Source of the DNA: UBA1715 sp045600045
Lineage (GTDB): Bacteria > Bacteroidota > Bacteroidia > Bacteroidales > UBA1715
Assembly: GCA_045600045.1 (NCBI GenBank)
Contig: JAZRXD010000021.1
Location: 1 to 64,000 of the forward strand
Direction of reading: 5' to 3'
DNA: 64,000 nt
Position 1 is the first letter of the stretch; each line of letters starts with the position of its first letter. The notes under the pieces are model-generated. The model was not told the DNA's origin and did not search any database. It saw nothing but the letters and a program-made list of their open reading frames with translations. Below are positions 21,901 through 29,479 of this stretch, piece after piece. Made by a program: the position numbers and the translations under genes.

Positions 21901-24900
21901 GTAAGTTCTTACGATGCTTCTATTACATTTAATGGTCCTGCACAAGATGATGCTGTTGCAAAAGGAACTACTACGGGTACATATTATATGGGATTGACAA
22001 AGAGTGATTTCTCAGCATCTTCGTCTATTTATTCTAATATTACAATAAAAGTTGTTGATGGTTCATTGACAATTTCACGTAAACCTCTTGATGTAATAAC
22101 CGCAACAATCGAAGAAGGCGAGATTATTTATAACGGCGAAGAGCAAGAACCAAGCTATATACTGACAGACGGCGACGGAAATGTCCTCTCTCCAAGTGAA
22201 TATGAAATTGTTTTCAATAACAATGTCAATGTCGGTGAAGCAGATGTCATTATAAAACCGACAAAAAATTCTCAATATAATTTCAAAGAATTTGTGGAAC
22301 ATTTCACGATATCCCCTAAGGAGATAGCGTTGAAGTGGAGTGAAACCACCGAGTTCGAATACGACGGCTCCGAGAAGTCGGTAACCGTAGAGGCGAGCGG
22401 CATCATCTCCAGCGACAAGTGCACGACGAAGGTGACGGACGTGACGGGCGTGAACGCCGGCGACCATACGGCGACGGTAACATTGGACGGCGCAGACAAG
22501 GACAACTACAAGCTACCGTCAAACAGCACGCAGTCATGGACGATATCCAAGGCACCTCTATACACGATAGAAGTCCAAGGCAAGAGCGCGACGAAGATCT
22601 ACACGGGCGCAGAGCAGAGCGTAAAGGGCTACACGTATAACCCATACGACGCAACGATAACAATCACGGAATCTCCATCCCAGGAAGAAATCTTTGCGAA
22701 GGGAACTTCGGTCGGCACGTACCCAACCAACATGACAGAAGACATGTTCACTGCGACCTCTCCGAACTACGAAACAGTCAAGTTCGAGATAAAGAACGGC
22801 GCATTGACGATAAAGACGAACCCAGTCGAAGTGACAGCGACGATTGCCGAAGACGTGATAACATACAACGGTTCGCCACAGGAACCTAAGTTCGTGGTTA
22901 AGGACAAAGACGACAACGAAATCCCCGAATCAGCCTACGAAGTGACCTACTCGAACAACACGAGCACCGGCGAGGCAACGGCAACAATCCGTCCGAAGTC
23001 CGACTCACCGTACAACTTCGAGGAGATAACGGAATACTTCACGATATCGCCTAAGGAAATAGAGCTTGCATGGAGCGAAACCACCGAGTTCGAATACGAC
23101 GGCATGGAGAAGAACGTAACGGTAGAGGCGACCGGCATCGTTTCCGGCGACAAGTGCTACGTCAAGGTAGAAAATGCCAAAGCGACGGAGGTAGGCACCT
23201 ATACTGCGACAGCTACCCTTGAAGGCTCCGACAAGGGCAATTATGTTTTGCCTGCGGTCCCATCCCAGCCGTGGTCAATCGAACCAAAGAAATTAACAGA
23301 GTCTAATTTCGAAATTTCGGGTGAAAATACCGTTTACGACGGCCAGCCACAAGAAGTCAGCTTCTCAAGCGAGCCGGAATTGGAAGAAGGCACGGATTAC
23401 GAAGTATACTACAAAGTAGATGGCGAATGGACCACCGAAGGTCCAACAAATGCCGGCGAATATGAAGTCAAGCTAGAAATAACCAATCCTAATTATGCAT
23501 CCACCGACATAGAAGGCTGGACTTTGACAATAGAGAAAGGCACCCAGGAAAAACCTGTGATAACCAGCACGCCAACAAGTTCGGAGGTAGCCGAGGACGG
23601 CAAGATGATAGGCCTTGCGACCACGATGGAAATCAGGAAGGAAGGCGAAACGACGTACGTTCCTGTAACCGATGAGAACGAGGATTTTGCCAACGGAACG
23701 TACTATGTCCGTTACGCAGAAACGGACAATTTGTATGCTTCTGAAGACACGAAGGTTGTGATAACACCAAACGTAAAAGAAGACTTGACGACAGCCGACT
23801 TCGAATTCACGGCGCCATCGGATTTGACATATGACGGCACGGAAAAAGAAGCGACATTCACAACCGATAAAGAAGGTGTGGGTAACATAATGGTTTACTA
23901 TTCAAATGAAGGTGGTTCAACCTGGACGACCGAGAAACCTGTAGAAGCAGGCGACTACATTGTCAAGATAGAAGTTGAGGAAACTGAAAAATATAATGGT
24001 GTGACATTGACAGATCCAAGTTGGTATTTTACAATAGAAAAAGGCGAGCAATCTGCTCCTGTAGTAACCGGCAAACCAACATCAACTCCGGTTACACTTG
24101 ATGGTAAGATCGACGGCTTGACAACGGCAATGGAAATCCGCAAGGATGGCGAATCAGAATATATTAAATATACGAAAGTAACTAATCCAGACATGCTTCT
24201 TGAACCTGGAATATATTACGTCCGTTATGCGGAAACCGACAACTTATATGCTTCGGAAGAAACAGCAGTTGTTATTGAATCAGCGCCAAAACAAGATCCT
24301 GTAGTTGCCGACTTCGAATTCTCGGCTCCATCAGACTTGACTTATGACGCTACAGAGAAAGAAGCATCGGTATATACAGATGAAGAAAATATTGGCGACA
24401 TCACAATCTACTATTCAAATGACGGCGGCGAAACCTGGACGACCGATAAACCTGTTGAAGCTGGTGACTATATTGTCAAAATTGAAGTTGAAGAAAACGA
24501 ATTTTATAATGGTATTTCATTGGCTGACGATGATTGGAACTTTACAATTGAGAAGGGAGCCCAAGAAAAACCAGATGTTGCAGGTCAACCAACTTCAACT
24601 CCAACATCATCTGACGGTAAGATAGAAGGTTTAACAACAGCAATGGAAATCCGCAAGGAAGGCGAGACAACATATTCTCAGGTAACTGATCCTGATGCAG
24701 ATTTCGAAGCAGGAACATATTACGTACGTTATGTCGAAACAGACAACTTGAATGCTTCGGAAGACGTGTCAGTTGTAATTAATCAGGCTGAAAAACAAAA
24801 TCGTTTGCCGGAAGAATACGAGGTTGTAATTCCTGCAGTAGAAGATTTGGTTTACGATGGCGAAACTAAAGAAGTAACTGTTGATGGCGACGGCGACATC

Positions 24901-27645
24901 GAAATTTGGTATTCGGGTGATGGCGGTGAAACTTGGACAACCGACAAACCAGTTGATGCTGGTTATTACGAAGTGAAGATTGTTGTTTCAGAAGATGATA
25001 ACTATAATTCTGCTGAATTGACCGATCCAAGTTGGAACTTCACAATTGAAAAAGGTTCTCAAGAAAAACCATTTATAACAACTGTTCCTGCAAGCTCCAA
25101 TGTTGCAGAGGATGGTAAAATGAACGAACTTGCAACAACAATGGAAATCCGCAAAGATGGAGAATCTACATATACTCCGGTAATTGATGTGGATATGAAT
25201 TTTGCAGTTGGCACATATTACGTACGTTACGCTGAAACTAAAAACTTGAATGCTTCAGACGAAACGGAAGTTGTTATCACATCGACACCAAAGAAAACAT
25301 TGGATATAAGCGATTTCATGTTCAATCAACCTGTTGAATTAGTTTATGATGGAAAAGAAAAAGAAATCGAAATTACAACTGGTTTGGAAGGTGTTGGTGA
25401 AATGACAATTTATTATTCTACTGATGGTGGAGAAACATGGACGACAGACAAACCTATAGATGCAGGTGATTACATCGTAAAAGTTGAAATTGCCGAAAGT
25501 GCTGAATACGAAGCAATTACATTAACAAGTGATGATTGGACATTTGTGATTAGCAAAGGCTCTCAAGAAGTTCCTGAAGTGTCTGGAATTCCAACATCAA
25601 AAGAAGATGTTGCCGATGGTAAAATTAAAGGCTTGACAACGGCTATGGAAGTTCGTAAGGAAGGTGAATCTACATATACTCCGGTTGCCGATCCTGATAT
25701 GGAATTCGAAACTGGTACATACTATGTTCGTTATGCCGAAACTAAGAACTTGAAGGTTTCTGAAGAAACTCCAGTTGAAATTGAAAGTGGAACAAAACAA
25801 ACTCATACAACAGAGGATTACGTAGTTGTTTTGCCTTCAATTGAAGATTTGGTTTATGATGGAAAATCTAAAGAAGTTACTGTTGATGGCGAAGGAGATG
25901 TTGTTATTTGGTACTCAAGCGACGGTGGCGAAACTTGGACAACGGAAAAGCCAGTTGAAGCAGGTGATTATGAAGTGAAGATTGTTGTTGCTGAAGATGA
26001 TGATTATTATTCAGCTGAATTGACAGATCCAGATTGGAACTTCTCAATCGCTAAAGGTAGCCAAGACAAACCAGAAGTTGAAGGATTTCCTGCAAGTTCA
26101 GAAACTGCTATCGATGGTAAGATTACTGGTTTGACTGATGGTATGGAATATCGTTTGGTTGGCGAAACAACATATACTCCAGTAACTGATCCTGAAATTT
26201 TTGTAGGAGTGGGAACATATTATGTTCGTTTTGCTGAAACAAATAACTTACAAGCTTCCGAAGATCAAGAAATTGTGATTTCAGTTGCTCCAAAGAATTC
26301 ATTAACAGAATTAGACTTCACGTTTACTGTTCCGGATAATTTGACATACGACGGAACAGAAAAAGAGGCAAAATTCTCAACAGATGCCGAAGGTGTTGGC
26401 GATGTGATAGTTTATTACTCAAATGATGGCGGTGATTCTTGGACAACCGACAAGCCTGTTAATGTAGGAACATACAATATTAAGATTGAGGTTGTTGAAA
26501 GTGAAAATTATGATGAAACAACTCTAACTGACGATAGTTGGATGTTCGCAATCACAAAAGCAGATCAAGACGCTCCTGAAGTCTTTGGTATTGCTACTTC
26601 GGCACCTGATATGAACGATGGAATGATTAAAGGTTTGGCTGCCGGAATGGAAGTAAGTAACGACAATGGTGAAACTTGGATCAATATTTCCGACCCAACA
26701 ATGGCTGAATTGATAGACTGGATTACCAATGGTAACGATACTACAATGTTGGATGAAAATATGTTGTTTGCTCCAGGAGAATACTTAGTTCGTTACGCTG
26801 AAACAGAAAATCTAAATGTTTCAGAATCTACTTCGGTAACTATTGAAGAAGGTACGTTACCTGATATCGATATGGTTGATAAAGATAGCTTCGAAACAGA
26901 TGTTGATGGATTCTGTCCTGAAACTGACGGTGAAGTTAAATTCGTTGTCAACTATGGCGATCCAACAGAATATCGTGCTATAATTAAGGGAATTGACACT
27001 GTTGCTTTGGCTGATGCTCAATATCAAGCTCTTGCCGATGATGGTAAATTCAACCTTTACATTCCTGATTGCAAAGCTGGATTGTATGTGATTGAGGTAC
27101 AGTTCCGTAACGACGAAGGTTTGGAATCTCTTGTTTACCAATTCGATGTGACTGTTAATTTGTCGAAGAAATACATCACAAAAATTTGGGATGACGTTGT
27201 GTCAATCATCAATAAAGTTGATTTGAACGATCCAACCAATATGACAAAACAATTCGTTGAATATCAATGGTATCGCAATGATGAAGAAATTCCTGGTGCA
27301 ACATTACCATACTACAATGAAGAAGGTGGTTTGCAAGGCGAATATTACGTTACGGTGGTAACTACTGATGGTAATGAACTTCGTACTTGTAGTCAAGAAT
27401 GGCACTTGATTTATGGCGAAATTACTGCCAAAGTTTATCCAAATCCTGTTGTTACAACAGCTACAGTGGAATTGTCGGCAGACAATGGAATGGAACACAT
27501 TGTTGAGGTAAATAACATTTATGGAACTTCGGTTTACAGCACAACATTCTTTGGTCAAAAGACTACAATTGATTTGCAAAATCTTGTGGCTGGCGATTAT
27601 GTAATAGTTGTAGATGGATATGCAGTAAAGGTTGTTAAAAAATAG
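9943..27645 (+). CDS. Giant type IX-secreted MBG/YDG-repeat surface protein
   Basis: A single open frame encodes about 5,900 residues (roughly 0.6 MDa). ATG 9943 is chosen because it starts a good signal peptide (LAVVAILFACSLRVFA, cleavage near residue 27); the upstream GTG at 9895 would not. Order of parts: a unique N-terminal region to about 880; six cadherin/Ig-like repeats of about 90 residues (about 885-1440); a bacterial Ig-like unit; a long array of MBG and YDG modules (about 1526-4530; motifs KEYDGTT, GFTHDGDASF, VYGATNPTF); alternating LTYDGTEKEA and YYVRYAETDNL modules (about 4530-5640); and a C-terminal type IX sorting domain (about 5828-5900, starting AKVYPNPV). It is probably an adhesin or surface fibre. 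An OmpA-like gene follows 55 bases later. Codon usage shifts between blocks. Confidence 0.95.
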   Translation: MREHLSSLVKKLAVVAILFACSLRVFADGSRDMYPADYYTLHGITKTDITKYRAPIVAYEKIDAISGCPFPTNATMKVYAKEGEKIYVASSLFSTKHNANSKITYKAPDGVTSGTFTRNGNIGLIANRKAELAGPKLPNGQPSNGYQSCVITVGAGQTGVWEIEFNGNANYNYDDTKTATVDDWVDGSSCLMNAFDISVLNETGDAFIPGRVYTNVLNIYFTSATQKGYAEEWYSGFYVLTNTGYLYYVDANGQNPCLGTFFANNKGIQTGYGDFIQSSTSIKYAKGGKPSYNSVVWDTGSGLAKAGTIPIYDPRVPDNVVKKTDADGNLVDYYEDVTHKLFFTKPAADMPEFAPCVYDDQVVTTWLISKENAKNAPVLSNLCIAGKESHLACVLGPEGVEIYFDANCAGDFMIEMDFGEDYTPRILEGTCIEGANTIDWDGKDGDGNLVENAMISLAGKLKSAEIHFPFVDLDNNKHGLVLNQLNANWNEVARNIIYWNDSNVQTSKTTGDSEIASGESGVTSPNHNFSYTSTSDVSGKKTSRGDYAIIDTWTFAQGATASSQNAVVRSNFIDLKATSITCNKTEARIGELLTYTLEVENVHHDMIELQSEGVMVSTEADADSASVGVWFPDGGFYTTEVSLVSSDDPDCIVVQQPSGEEFGLGFINLKNGKKATIKVTGYAGAKMAHSLVEPVGFIMRPGDYFEIDAANLNNDGMPLIPQRTQSGDKDGEYDTYDNNNLTTANPVIFFLNSNPICSDDNVSGEAKVQITGNVFDNDNDPDNDLDSDPQVISDILIVEKFDVEGVGTNYTPGSSVTISNVGTVRLNQDGSFTFTSVGAFVGPVPAVTYYVSDQYTAAATPVEFRDKEIAPGRDTATIYIGIAYNFPPEVSPLAVTIEHKSAKTALPLTFSDIENNTIIISSLTGDDAENFEFTGTTVYYNGTVTREDAVYNITLTLTDDGDNAKTATYDIAVTVKKNNAPTVSSSPIDVTAVSAQTLVPYVFRDAENDPITVAVSGTDSDKFTVIDNKVYYIGALTHGKTTYNITLTLNDGYGEVTRDMVVNVFDNQEPVISPSVITIAKTGDETLVPFVIEDKDGDIVSITNISGTDASNFKIKTNKIFYIGDENLSRDDANNNITVTLSDGLISVSYDVVVVLGKNQAPILTTKYVEITGVASDVEVPLTFEDKENETVSITAINGDDVDKFSLVDGTIFYIGGVLDEPQVYTLSVVFTDGIALETDNINVSILVNKAPSVSPTAITIKRSGTETLVPISFSDPEDDALTISVNDVTNFKIKDGSLYYIGSNKTEDTPFNISLTLNDGINTTVQPVTVTVLGNNLPELSPSSVTITVKRTTSSTSTNNNVPVTISDPDGDEITSVTITSGNDKNYFTVSGTQIIFKSNKNNANTTTTNGTTYNLTIAIVSNGETTTLPLAVKVNVVSSLTTPTLTVTGSTQEYGTKISECYTFSAKTSSFSSTNVQGTASIVGYSDDYIPSVGMHTYTVLFTPNDLTTYATTTKTVNITINKKAITVTSASGSKEYDGTELKAESASVTTGSLVGDDILYYSDFTSITNVGSAENNFTITGDDTDNYEITQEKGTLSITKNTTDEKIVTITGNSGTKIYNGSSQSVSGFTHDASPEFTVALKSGKKAVATGTNAGTYNMGLKADMFNVSSTNYSNIKITVVDGTLTIAPDAVTEKEITITGNNDEKTYTGSSQSVTGFTHDGDANFTVSLKSGEKAEASGTNAGTYPMGLTADMFNVSSTNYSNIKITVVDGTLTITPDAVTEKEITITGNNDEKTYTGSSQSVTGFTHDGDASFTVALKSGKSAVASGTNAGSYTMGLTADMFNVSSTNYSNIKVTVEDGTLKIEPKNILIKGGSTVEDKYYDGTTATTTTLGSVDGIVDGDDVTITAVGTLVDANAGTDKTVNIVYTLSGADKDNYVEILGETKKITVSKAPITVTTPTVKDKEYDATTAAEIDGTLSFTGVQNNEGTSVINVTAVAKFEDVKVGDDKDVTVTYTLEGTGKDNYVLSSTTGTTTADITAKEITPSATGVDKEYDGTTTATVTSVSGRGILTGDDVTVTATSANFATASVGTNKTITVTYSLSGADASNYVLGTSTAITADITSAPITVTSVTASDKEYDGTTDATIGSVVFSGVQNSEGSSVINVTATASFADANVGKDKTVNIASYTLTGTGASNYQLATGAPTATEADITAKEVTITVDDKEKVYGATNPTFTGSVSGLINNSDLGTISYSRISTNENAGTYTNDLTASYTTNTNYNVSVTKGTFTIKPITDEITVTITGNSDEKTYSGSSQSVTGFTHDGDASFTVSLKEGKKAEASGTNAGTYAMGLTADMFNVSSTNYSNIKVTVEDGTLTITPDAVTEKEITITGNSDEKTYTGSPQSVTGFTHDGDASFTVSLKEGKKAEASGTNAGTYTMGLTSDMFNVSSTNYSNIKVTVEDGTLTITPKEVDDEAYTVTLSSGDSYEYNGLAQVPAVVVKVNGVEVSSTEYQVEYSNNKNVGEATITVTDAANGNYAFEEKSVVFTITPATITVNGSTASSKEYDGSTSATISAIDFEGVQNEESTSVINVVATTASFDNANVGTGKTVSVTYALSGTGASNYVLANNNGTTTGTITPKEVILSWGTTTFTYNGSVKTVTAVVTNKVGSETVNVATYSGNTETEAGKYIATALTLDNSNYKLPLNATQSWSIEKSETEKEITITGNNDIKIFNGSTQSVEGFTHDGDASFTVALKSGKSAIASGKNAGLYTMGLTADMFDVSSTNYSNIKVTIVDGKLTINSQTIDDDAYAISIDGDETFTYDGTSKEPKIVVKVGETEVDVVEYKVEYFSNINAGTATVKVSDVANGNYTFADKSINFTIEKATITVNGSIASSKEYDGLTLATISSIDFEGVQNEESTSVINVIATTAAFEDANAENDKTVNVTYALEGTGIPNYKLAATSGTTIANITAKEVELSWKPSPALFSYDGTVKTVTATVQNPVGSDVVTVTKYNNNTKTDAGEYVAEAIELSSSNYKLPANAKQTWSIAEGIFTVSLDDDTYTYDGIAHHNTKTASCTAIGGTTEYQYSFDKETWVSDLADLEQTNAGTYTINVKASNSKYKTDATCTASLIINKATITVEEVLVADKYYDGTKTAVVSDVTFSGNVSGQGSEIVTVTPSASFIDANVGTEKTVNVVYTLAGTGASNYVLASESGSTTADINAKNVVITVNSSYKTYGESDPTFTGSVDGLVQAGDLGTISYVRTNSSVSAADSYEKVINAIFDANANYDVKVEKGDFTINQKEVELVWSSTIEFDYDGSKHSVSVSVKAESLVGTDECSVEVYDNEQTAVGNYTATAIGLSNENYKLPSSGTQLSWAIVSSETAPVITWNIGELESYKYDGTEKTPAPSSIQVNDVDLIKDVDYTISYANNKNAGTATVTIKAKGGYSFDDVTKEFAIAKRIVTLTSDNGEKTYDGTALTNSTVFVGDDKFVDGEGATYSVTGTQTNAGSSQNTFTYELKEGTSALNYEISSIYGALNVLTYDEKYTITVNGNKATVPFTGEEQSISGYTISDYDATITLNGPEQTSVKATGSAVGSYNMGLKVEDFTATSSNYTNIEIVVKDGKLTISTKAIVVTATIDEDEIIYDGSEHKPTYTVVDGNEQVISPDEYIVEYSENTTDAGEVTVTISPKEGSSFDFEPIVETFTIEQKTVTLEWNSDSPFEFDNTEKSVSIKSVAGIVSGDECSIVLSGDKGTEVKEYEATASLSGKDKGNYKLASDNSSLAWEITTKELEKTNFTISGDEVVYNGESQDVSFTSDPELIEGTDYEVYYKIDGEWTTEAPSNAGEYEVKIEIINPNYSDEDIEGWTLVIQQKEVSLVWSKTTSFEYDGTAKSVTAELEDVLSGDDCKVVLSNNTNTAVGEYIATASLDGADKNNYIIKGSTSLAWEILISGDEYVITVTGNSATKVYNGSEQNVSGYTVSSYDASITFNGPAQDDAVAKGTTTGTYYMGLTKSDFSASSSIYSNITIKVVDGSLTISRKPLDVITATIEEGEIIYNGEEQEPSYILTDGDGNVLSPSEYEIVFNNNVNVGEADVIIKPTKNSQYNFKEFVEHFTISPKEIALKWSETTEFEYDGSEKSVTVEASGIISSDKCTTKVTDVTGVNAGDHTATVTLDGADKDNYKLPSNSTQSWTISKAPLYTIEVQGKSATKIYTGAEQSVKGYTYNPYDATITITESPSQEEIFAKGTSVGTYPTNMTEDMFTATSPNYETVKFEIKNGALTIKTNPVEVTATIAEDVITYNGSPQEPKFVVKDKDDNEIPESAYEVTYSNNTSTGEATATIRPKSDSPYNFEEITEYFTISPKEIELAWSETTEFEYDGMEKNVTVEATGIVSGDKCYVKVENAKATEVGTYTATATLEGSDKGNYVLPAVPSQPWSIEPKKLTESNFEISGENTVYDGQPQEVSFSSEPELEEGTDYEVYYKVDGEWTTEGPTNAGEYEVKLEITNPNYASTDIEGWTLTIEKGTQEKPVITSTPTSSEVAEDGKMIGLATTMEIRKEGETTYVPVTDENEDFANGTYYVRYAETDNLYASEDTKVVITPNVKEDLTTADFEFTAPSDLTYDGTEKEATFTTDKEGVGNIMVYYSNEGGSTWTTEKPVEAGDYIVKIEVEETEKYNGVTLTDPSWYFTIEKGEQSAPVVTGKPTSTPVTLDGKIDGLTTAMEIRKDGESEYIKYTKVTNPDMLLEPGIYYVRYAETDNLYASEETAVVIESAPKQDPVVADFEFSAPSDLTYDATEKEASVYTDEENIGDITIYYSNDGGETWTTDKPVEAGDYIVKIEVEENEFYNGISLADDDWNFTIEKGAQEKPDVAGQPTSTPTSSDGKIEGLTTAMEIRKEGETTYSQVTDPDADFEAGTYYVRYVETDNLNASEDVSVVINQAEKQNRLPEEYEVVIPAVEDLVYDGETKEVTVDGDGDIEIWYSGDGGETWTTDKPVDAGYYEVKIVVSEDDNYNSAELTDPSWNFTIEKGSQEKPFITTVPASSNVAEDGKMNELATTMEIRKDGESTYTPVIDVDMNFAVGTYYVRYAETKNLNASDETEVVITSTPKKTLDISDFMFNQPVELVYDGKEKEIEITTGLEGVGEMTIYYSTDGGETWTTDKPIDAGDYIVKVEIAESAEYEAITLTSDDWTFVISKGSQEVPEVSGIPTSKEDVADGKIKGLTTAMEVRKEGESTYTPVADPDMEFETGTYYVRYAETKNLKVSEETPVEIESGTKQTHTTEDYVVVLPSIEDLVYDGKSKEVTVDGEGDVVIWYSSDGGETWTTEKPVEAGDYEVKIVVAEDDDYYSAELTDPDWNFSIAKGSQDKPEVEGFPASSETAIDGKITGLTDGMEYRLVGETTYTPVTDPEIFVGVGTYYVRFAETNNLQASEDQEIVISVAPKNSLTELDFTFTVPDNLTYDGTEKEAKFSTDAEGVGDVIVYYSNDGGDSWTTDKPVNVGTYNIKIEVVESENYDETTLTDDSWMFAITKADQDAPEVFGIATSAPDMNDGMIKGLAAGMEVSNDNGETWINISDPTMAELIDWITNGNDTTMLDENMLFAPGEYLVRYAETENLNVSESTSVTIEEGTLPDIDMVDKDSFETDVDGFCPETDGEVKFVVNYGDPTEYRAIIKGIDTVALADAQYQALADDGKFNLYIPDCKAGLYVIEVQFRNDEGLESLVYQFDVTVNLSKKYITKIWDDVVSIINKVDLNDPTNMTKQFVEYQWYRNDEEIPGATLPYYNEEGGLQGEYYVTVVTTDGNELRTCSQEWHLIYGEITAKVYPNPVVTTATVELSADNGMEHIVEVNNIYGTSVYSTTFFGQKTTIDLQNLVAGDYVIVVDGYAVKVVKK
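15022..15555 (+). repeat. Near-identical 267-bp tandem repeats in giant gene
   Basis: The block starting gccgtgaccgagaaggaaat at 15022 recurs at 15289, a period of 267 bp or 89 residues. Each unit contains the TYTGSSQSVTGF motif and ends near NVSSTNYSNIK. The first 80 or so bases of the two units differ by one base, while later parts drift. The second unit runs into the YDG block at about 15550. A recent unit duplication or gene conversion is likely. Confidence 0.8.
16840..17360 (+). repeat. Second pair of 267-bp MBG tandem repeats
   Basis: The stretch ggcttcacgcacgacggcga occurs at 16909 and again at 17176, 267 bp apart, and about 100 bp around it are identical in the two units. The unit is the same type as at 15022-15555 but with GC-richer codons. 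The arrangement shows recent copying inside an otherwise older array. Confidence 0.8.
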
Positions 27646-27654
27646 AAGTCAAAG

Positions 27655-27686
27655 GGAAGGTGGTCAAAAGATAACCTTCCTTTTTT
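27655..27686 (+). terminator. Terminator after giant gene
   Basis: GGAAGGT (27655-27661) pairs with ACCTTCC (27674-27680), followed by TTTTTT. It starts 10 bases after the stop. It would limit, but perhaps not abolish, read-through into the OmpA-like gene, which begins 14 bases after the T-run. Confidence 0.75.
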
Positions 27687-27700
27687 AGAATAAAAGATTT

Positions 27701-29368
27701 ATGAAAAAAGCGATTTTAATTTTTAGTTTGTTTTTTGCTGTAATACAATCATTCTCTCAAGAGTATAAAGTATATAAGCATAATATTGATTTTAATTTTG
27801 GGGGCGGTTTGCATTCCGTTCAATTCGATCCAACCGAAGGGGGTGATCACAGAATGAGAATGGGTGGTACTTTCAATGCGCAATATCGTTATGCAATGGA
27901 TGAAAATTGGAGTTTTGCCATTGGTTTAGGTTTTACGACTTATTGCGGAAAGTCTAAATACGATTTATTGCAGGACAATATGTTATATACCGATCCCGAA
28001 AACGGCGAAGAATATCATTTTAAAGCGACTTTTACAGATTGGAATGAAATTCAACGTTCGTTTGATTTTGAAGTCCCAATCGCAGCATATTACCGTTATC
28101 CAATCAACCCAACGTGGAGCTTGGTTGGTGGCGCTGGTTTTAAATTGGATGTCCCTACAAGCAAAAAATTCAAAACTAAAAACGAAAGTTCCGGCGGAGA
28201 GTTAGTTCGTTCGGGTGAATTCGAAAGTACCAATGTTGAATATAGCGATCTTCCTCAACATGGATTTTACGGTTCTGATGAGTATGAGGGCAAAGCAAAA
28301 ATGAAAGGTGCTGGTATGTCGATGTTCGGTGAAGTTGGCGTTACTCGTCCTTTAAAAAACAATATGTCTTTGTACCTAGGAACGTATTTCAGTCATAGTT
28401 TGATAAATTCCTTGAAGGAGAGCGATAATCATTTGTACGATCCTGAAAACGAAAAATATTGCGGTGTCGTTTCTTCAGATTTGGTAAAGAAAACGCATTT
28501 GCTTGCTTTTGGTGTAAAAGCTGGTTTGAGTTTAGGATTCCCTCGCAATATTCTTCCTCCTATTGATACTGCCTTGTTGGCTGTAGAACGTTTGGCTGCT
28601 GAACAAGCCGAAGCAGAACGTCTTGCTGCCGAGAAAAAAGCAGAAGAGGAACGCTTGGCGGCAGAACAAGCAGAAGCAGAAAGATTGGCCGCCGAACAAG
28701 CAGAGGCAGAACGTCTTGCTGCCGAGAAGAAAGCTGAGGAGGAACGCTTAGCGGCAGAACAAGCAGAGTCAGATAGAATTGCTGCTGAAAAGAAAGCTGA
28801 AGAAGATAGATTGGCTGCCGAAAAAGCCGAAACAGAAAGAATCGCGGCTGAGAAGAAGGCCGAAGAGAAACGAATTGCTGCTGAAAAAGCTGAAGCAGAA
28901 CGCCTTGCTGCCGAAAAGAAGGCCGAGGAAGAAAGAATCGCGGCAGAGAAGAAAGCCGAAGAAGAACGAATTGAGGCGGAAGCAGTTGCACAGGCCGAGG
29001 CTGCCGTTGAATGGATTAATAAAAACCTTGTAGTAAACTTTGATCTTGGTAAGGCAAACATTCTGTCAAATGAAGAAATTGACGCGAAGATTCAATTTTT
29101 GATTGAGTTCTTGCAAAAATATCCTGAAAGAAAACTTCTTATAAAAGGTCATACGTGTGATTTAGGTAATCCTGCAACAAATGTTAAGTTGAGTAAACAA
29201 CGTGCCGATGCAATGAAGACAATTCTTGTTTTAAAAGGTTGTAATCCAAATAATATTGTGACAAAAGGTATGGGTTCCGCTGAACCTTTGGTTCCAAATA
29301 CGAACGAAGAAAATCGTAAGAAGAATCGTCGTATCGAAATGCAGATTGAAAAAATCCTAAAGGAATAA
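27701..29368 (+). CDS. OmpA-family outer-membrane protein with long coiled coil
   Basis: 555 residues. A signal peptide (MKKAILIFSLFFAVIQSFSQ) is followed by an eight-strand-like beta-barrel domain to about 290 (alternating aromatic strands such as RYAMDENWSFAIGLGF). Residues about 294-433 are a charged Ala/Glu/Lys repeat of 10-11 residues (ERLAAEKKAEE, ERLAAEQAEA), predicted to be one long helix. The C-terminus (about 440-552) is an OmpA peptidoglycan-binding domain with HTCDLGNPATNVKLSKQRAD and the NRRIEM ending. The helix would span the periplasm between barrel and wall. Directly downstream of the giant surface protein, it is a plausible anchor or partner for it; this is inference from order. 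Confidence 0.93.
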   Translation: MKKAILIFSLFFAVIQSFSQEYKVYKHNIDFNFGGGLHSVQFDPTEGGDHRMRMGGTFNAQYRYAMDENWSFAIGLGFTTYCGKSKYDLLQDNMLYTDPENGEEYHFKATFTDWNEIQRSFDFEVPIAAYYRYPINPTWSLVGGAGFKLDVPTSKKFKTKNESSGGELVRSGEFESTNVEYSDLPQHGFYGSDEYEGKAKMKGAGMSMFGEVGVTRPLKNNMSLYLGTYFSHSLINSLKESDNHLYDPENEKYCGVVSSDLVKKTHLLAFGVKAGLSLGFPRNILPPIDTALLAVERLAAEQAEAERLAAEKKAEEERLAAEQAEAERLAAEQAEAERLAAEKKAEEERLAAEQAESDRIAAEKKAEEDRLAAEKAETERIAAEKKAEEKRIAAEKAEAERLAAEKKAEEERIAAEKKAEEERIEAEAVAQAEAAVEWINKNLVVNFDLGKANILSNEEIDAKIQFLIEFLQKYPERKLLIKGHTCDLGNPATNVKLSKQRADAMKTILVLKGCNPNNIVTKGMGSAEPLVPNTNEENRKKNRRIEMQIEKILKE

Positions 29369-29424
29369 GATTCAGGATTTAAGAAACTTGAAAAAGTAGG
29401 AAAATAGTTTGTTGATTAGAAATA

Positions 29425-29457
29425 AAAAAACCTTGAAAGTTACTTTCAAGGTTTTTT
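29425..29457. terminator. Bidirectional terminator
   Basis: AAAAAACCTTGAAA pairs with TTTCAAGGTTTTTT around a short loop, with A- and T-runs on the two sides. It separates the OmpA-like gene (plus) from the CoA-transferase gene (minus) and should serve both. Confidence 0.85.
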
Positions 29458-29479
29458 GTTGTGGTAGGTAAGGGTTAGA

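Noticed and set aside
22075..22663. Arg- and Cys-rich open frames in both strands of the GC-rich giant-gene block
   Set aside because: They arise because the block prefers GC-rich codons; the forward frame of the giant protein continues through them.
28429..29061. 210-codon Ala/Ser-rich frame antisense to the OmpA-like gene
   Set aside because: It is the reverse reading of the Glu/Lys/Ala repeat and has no signal or start site.
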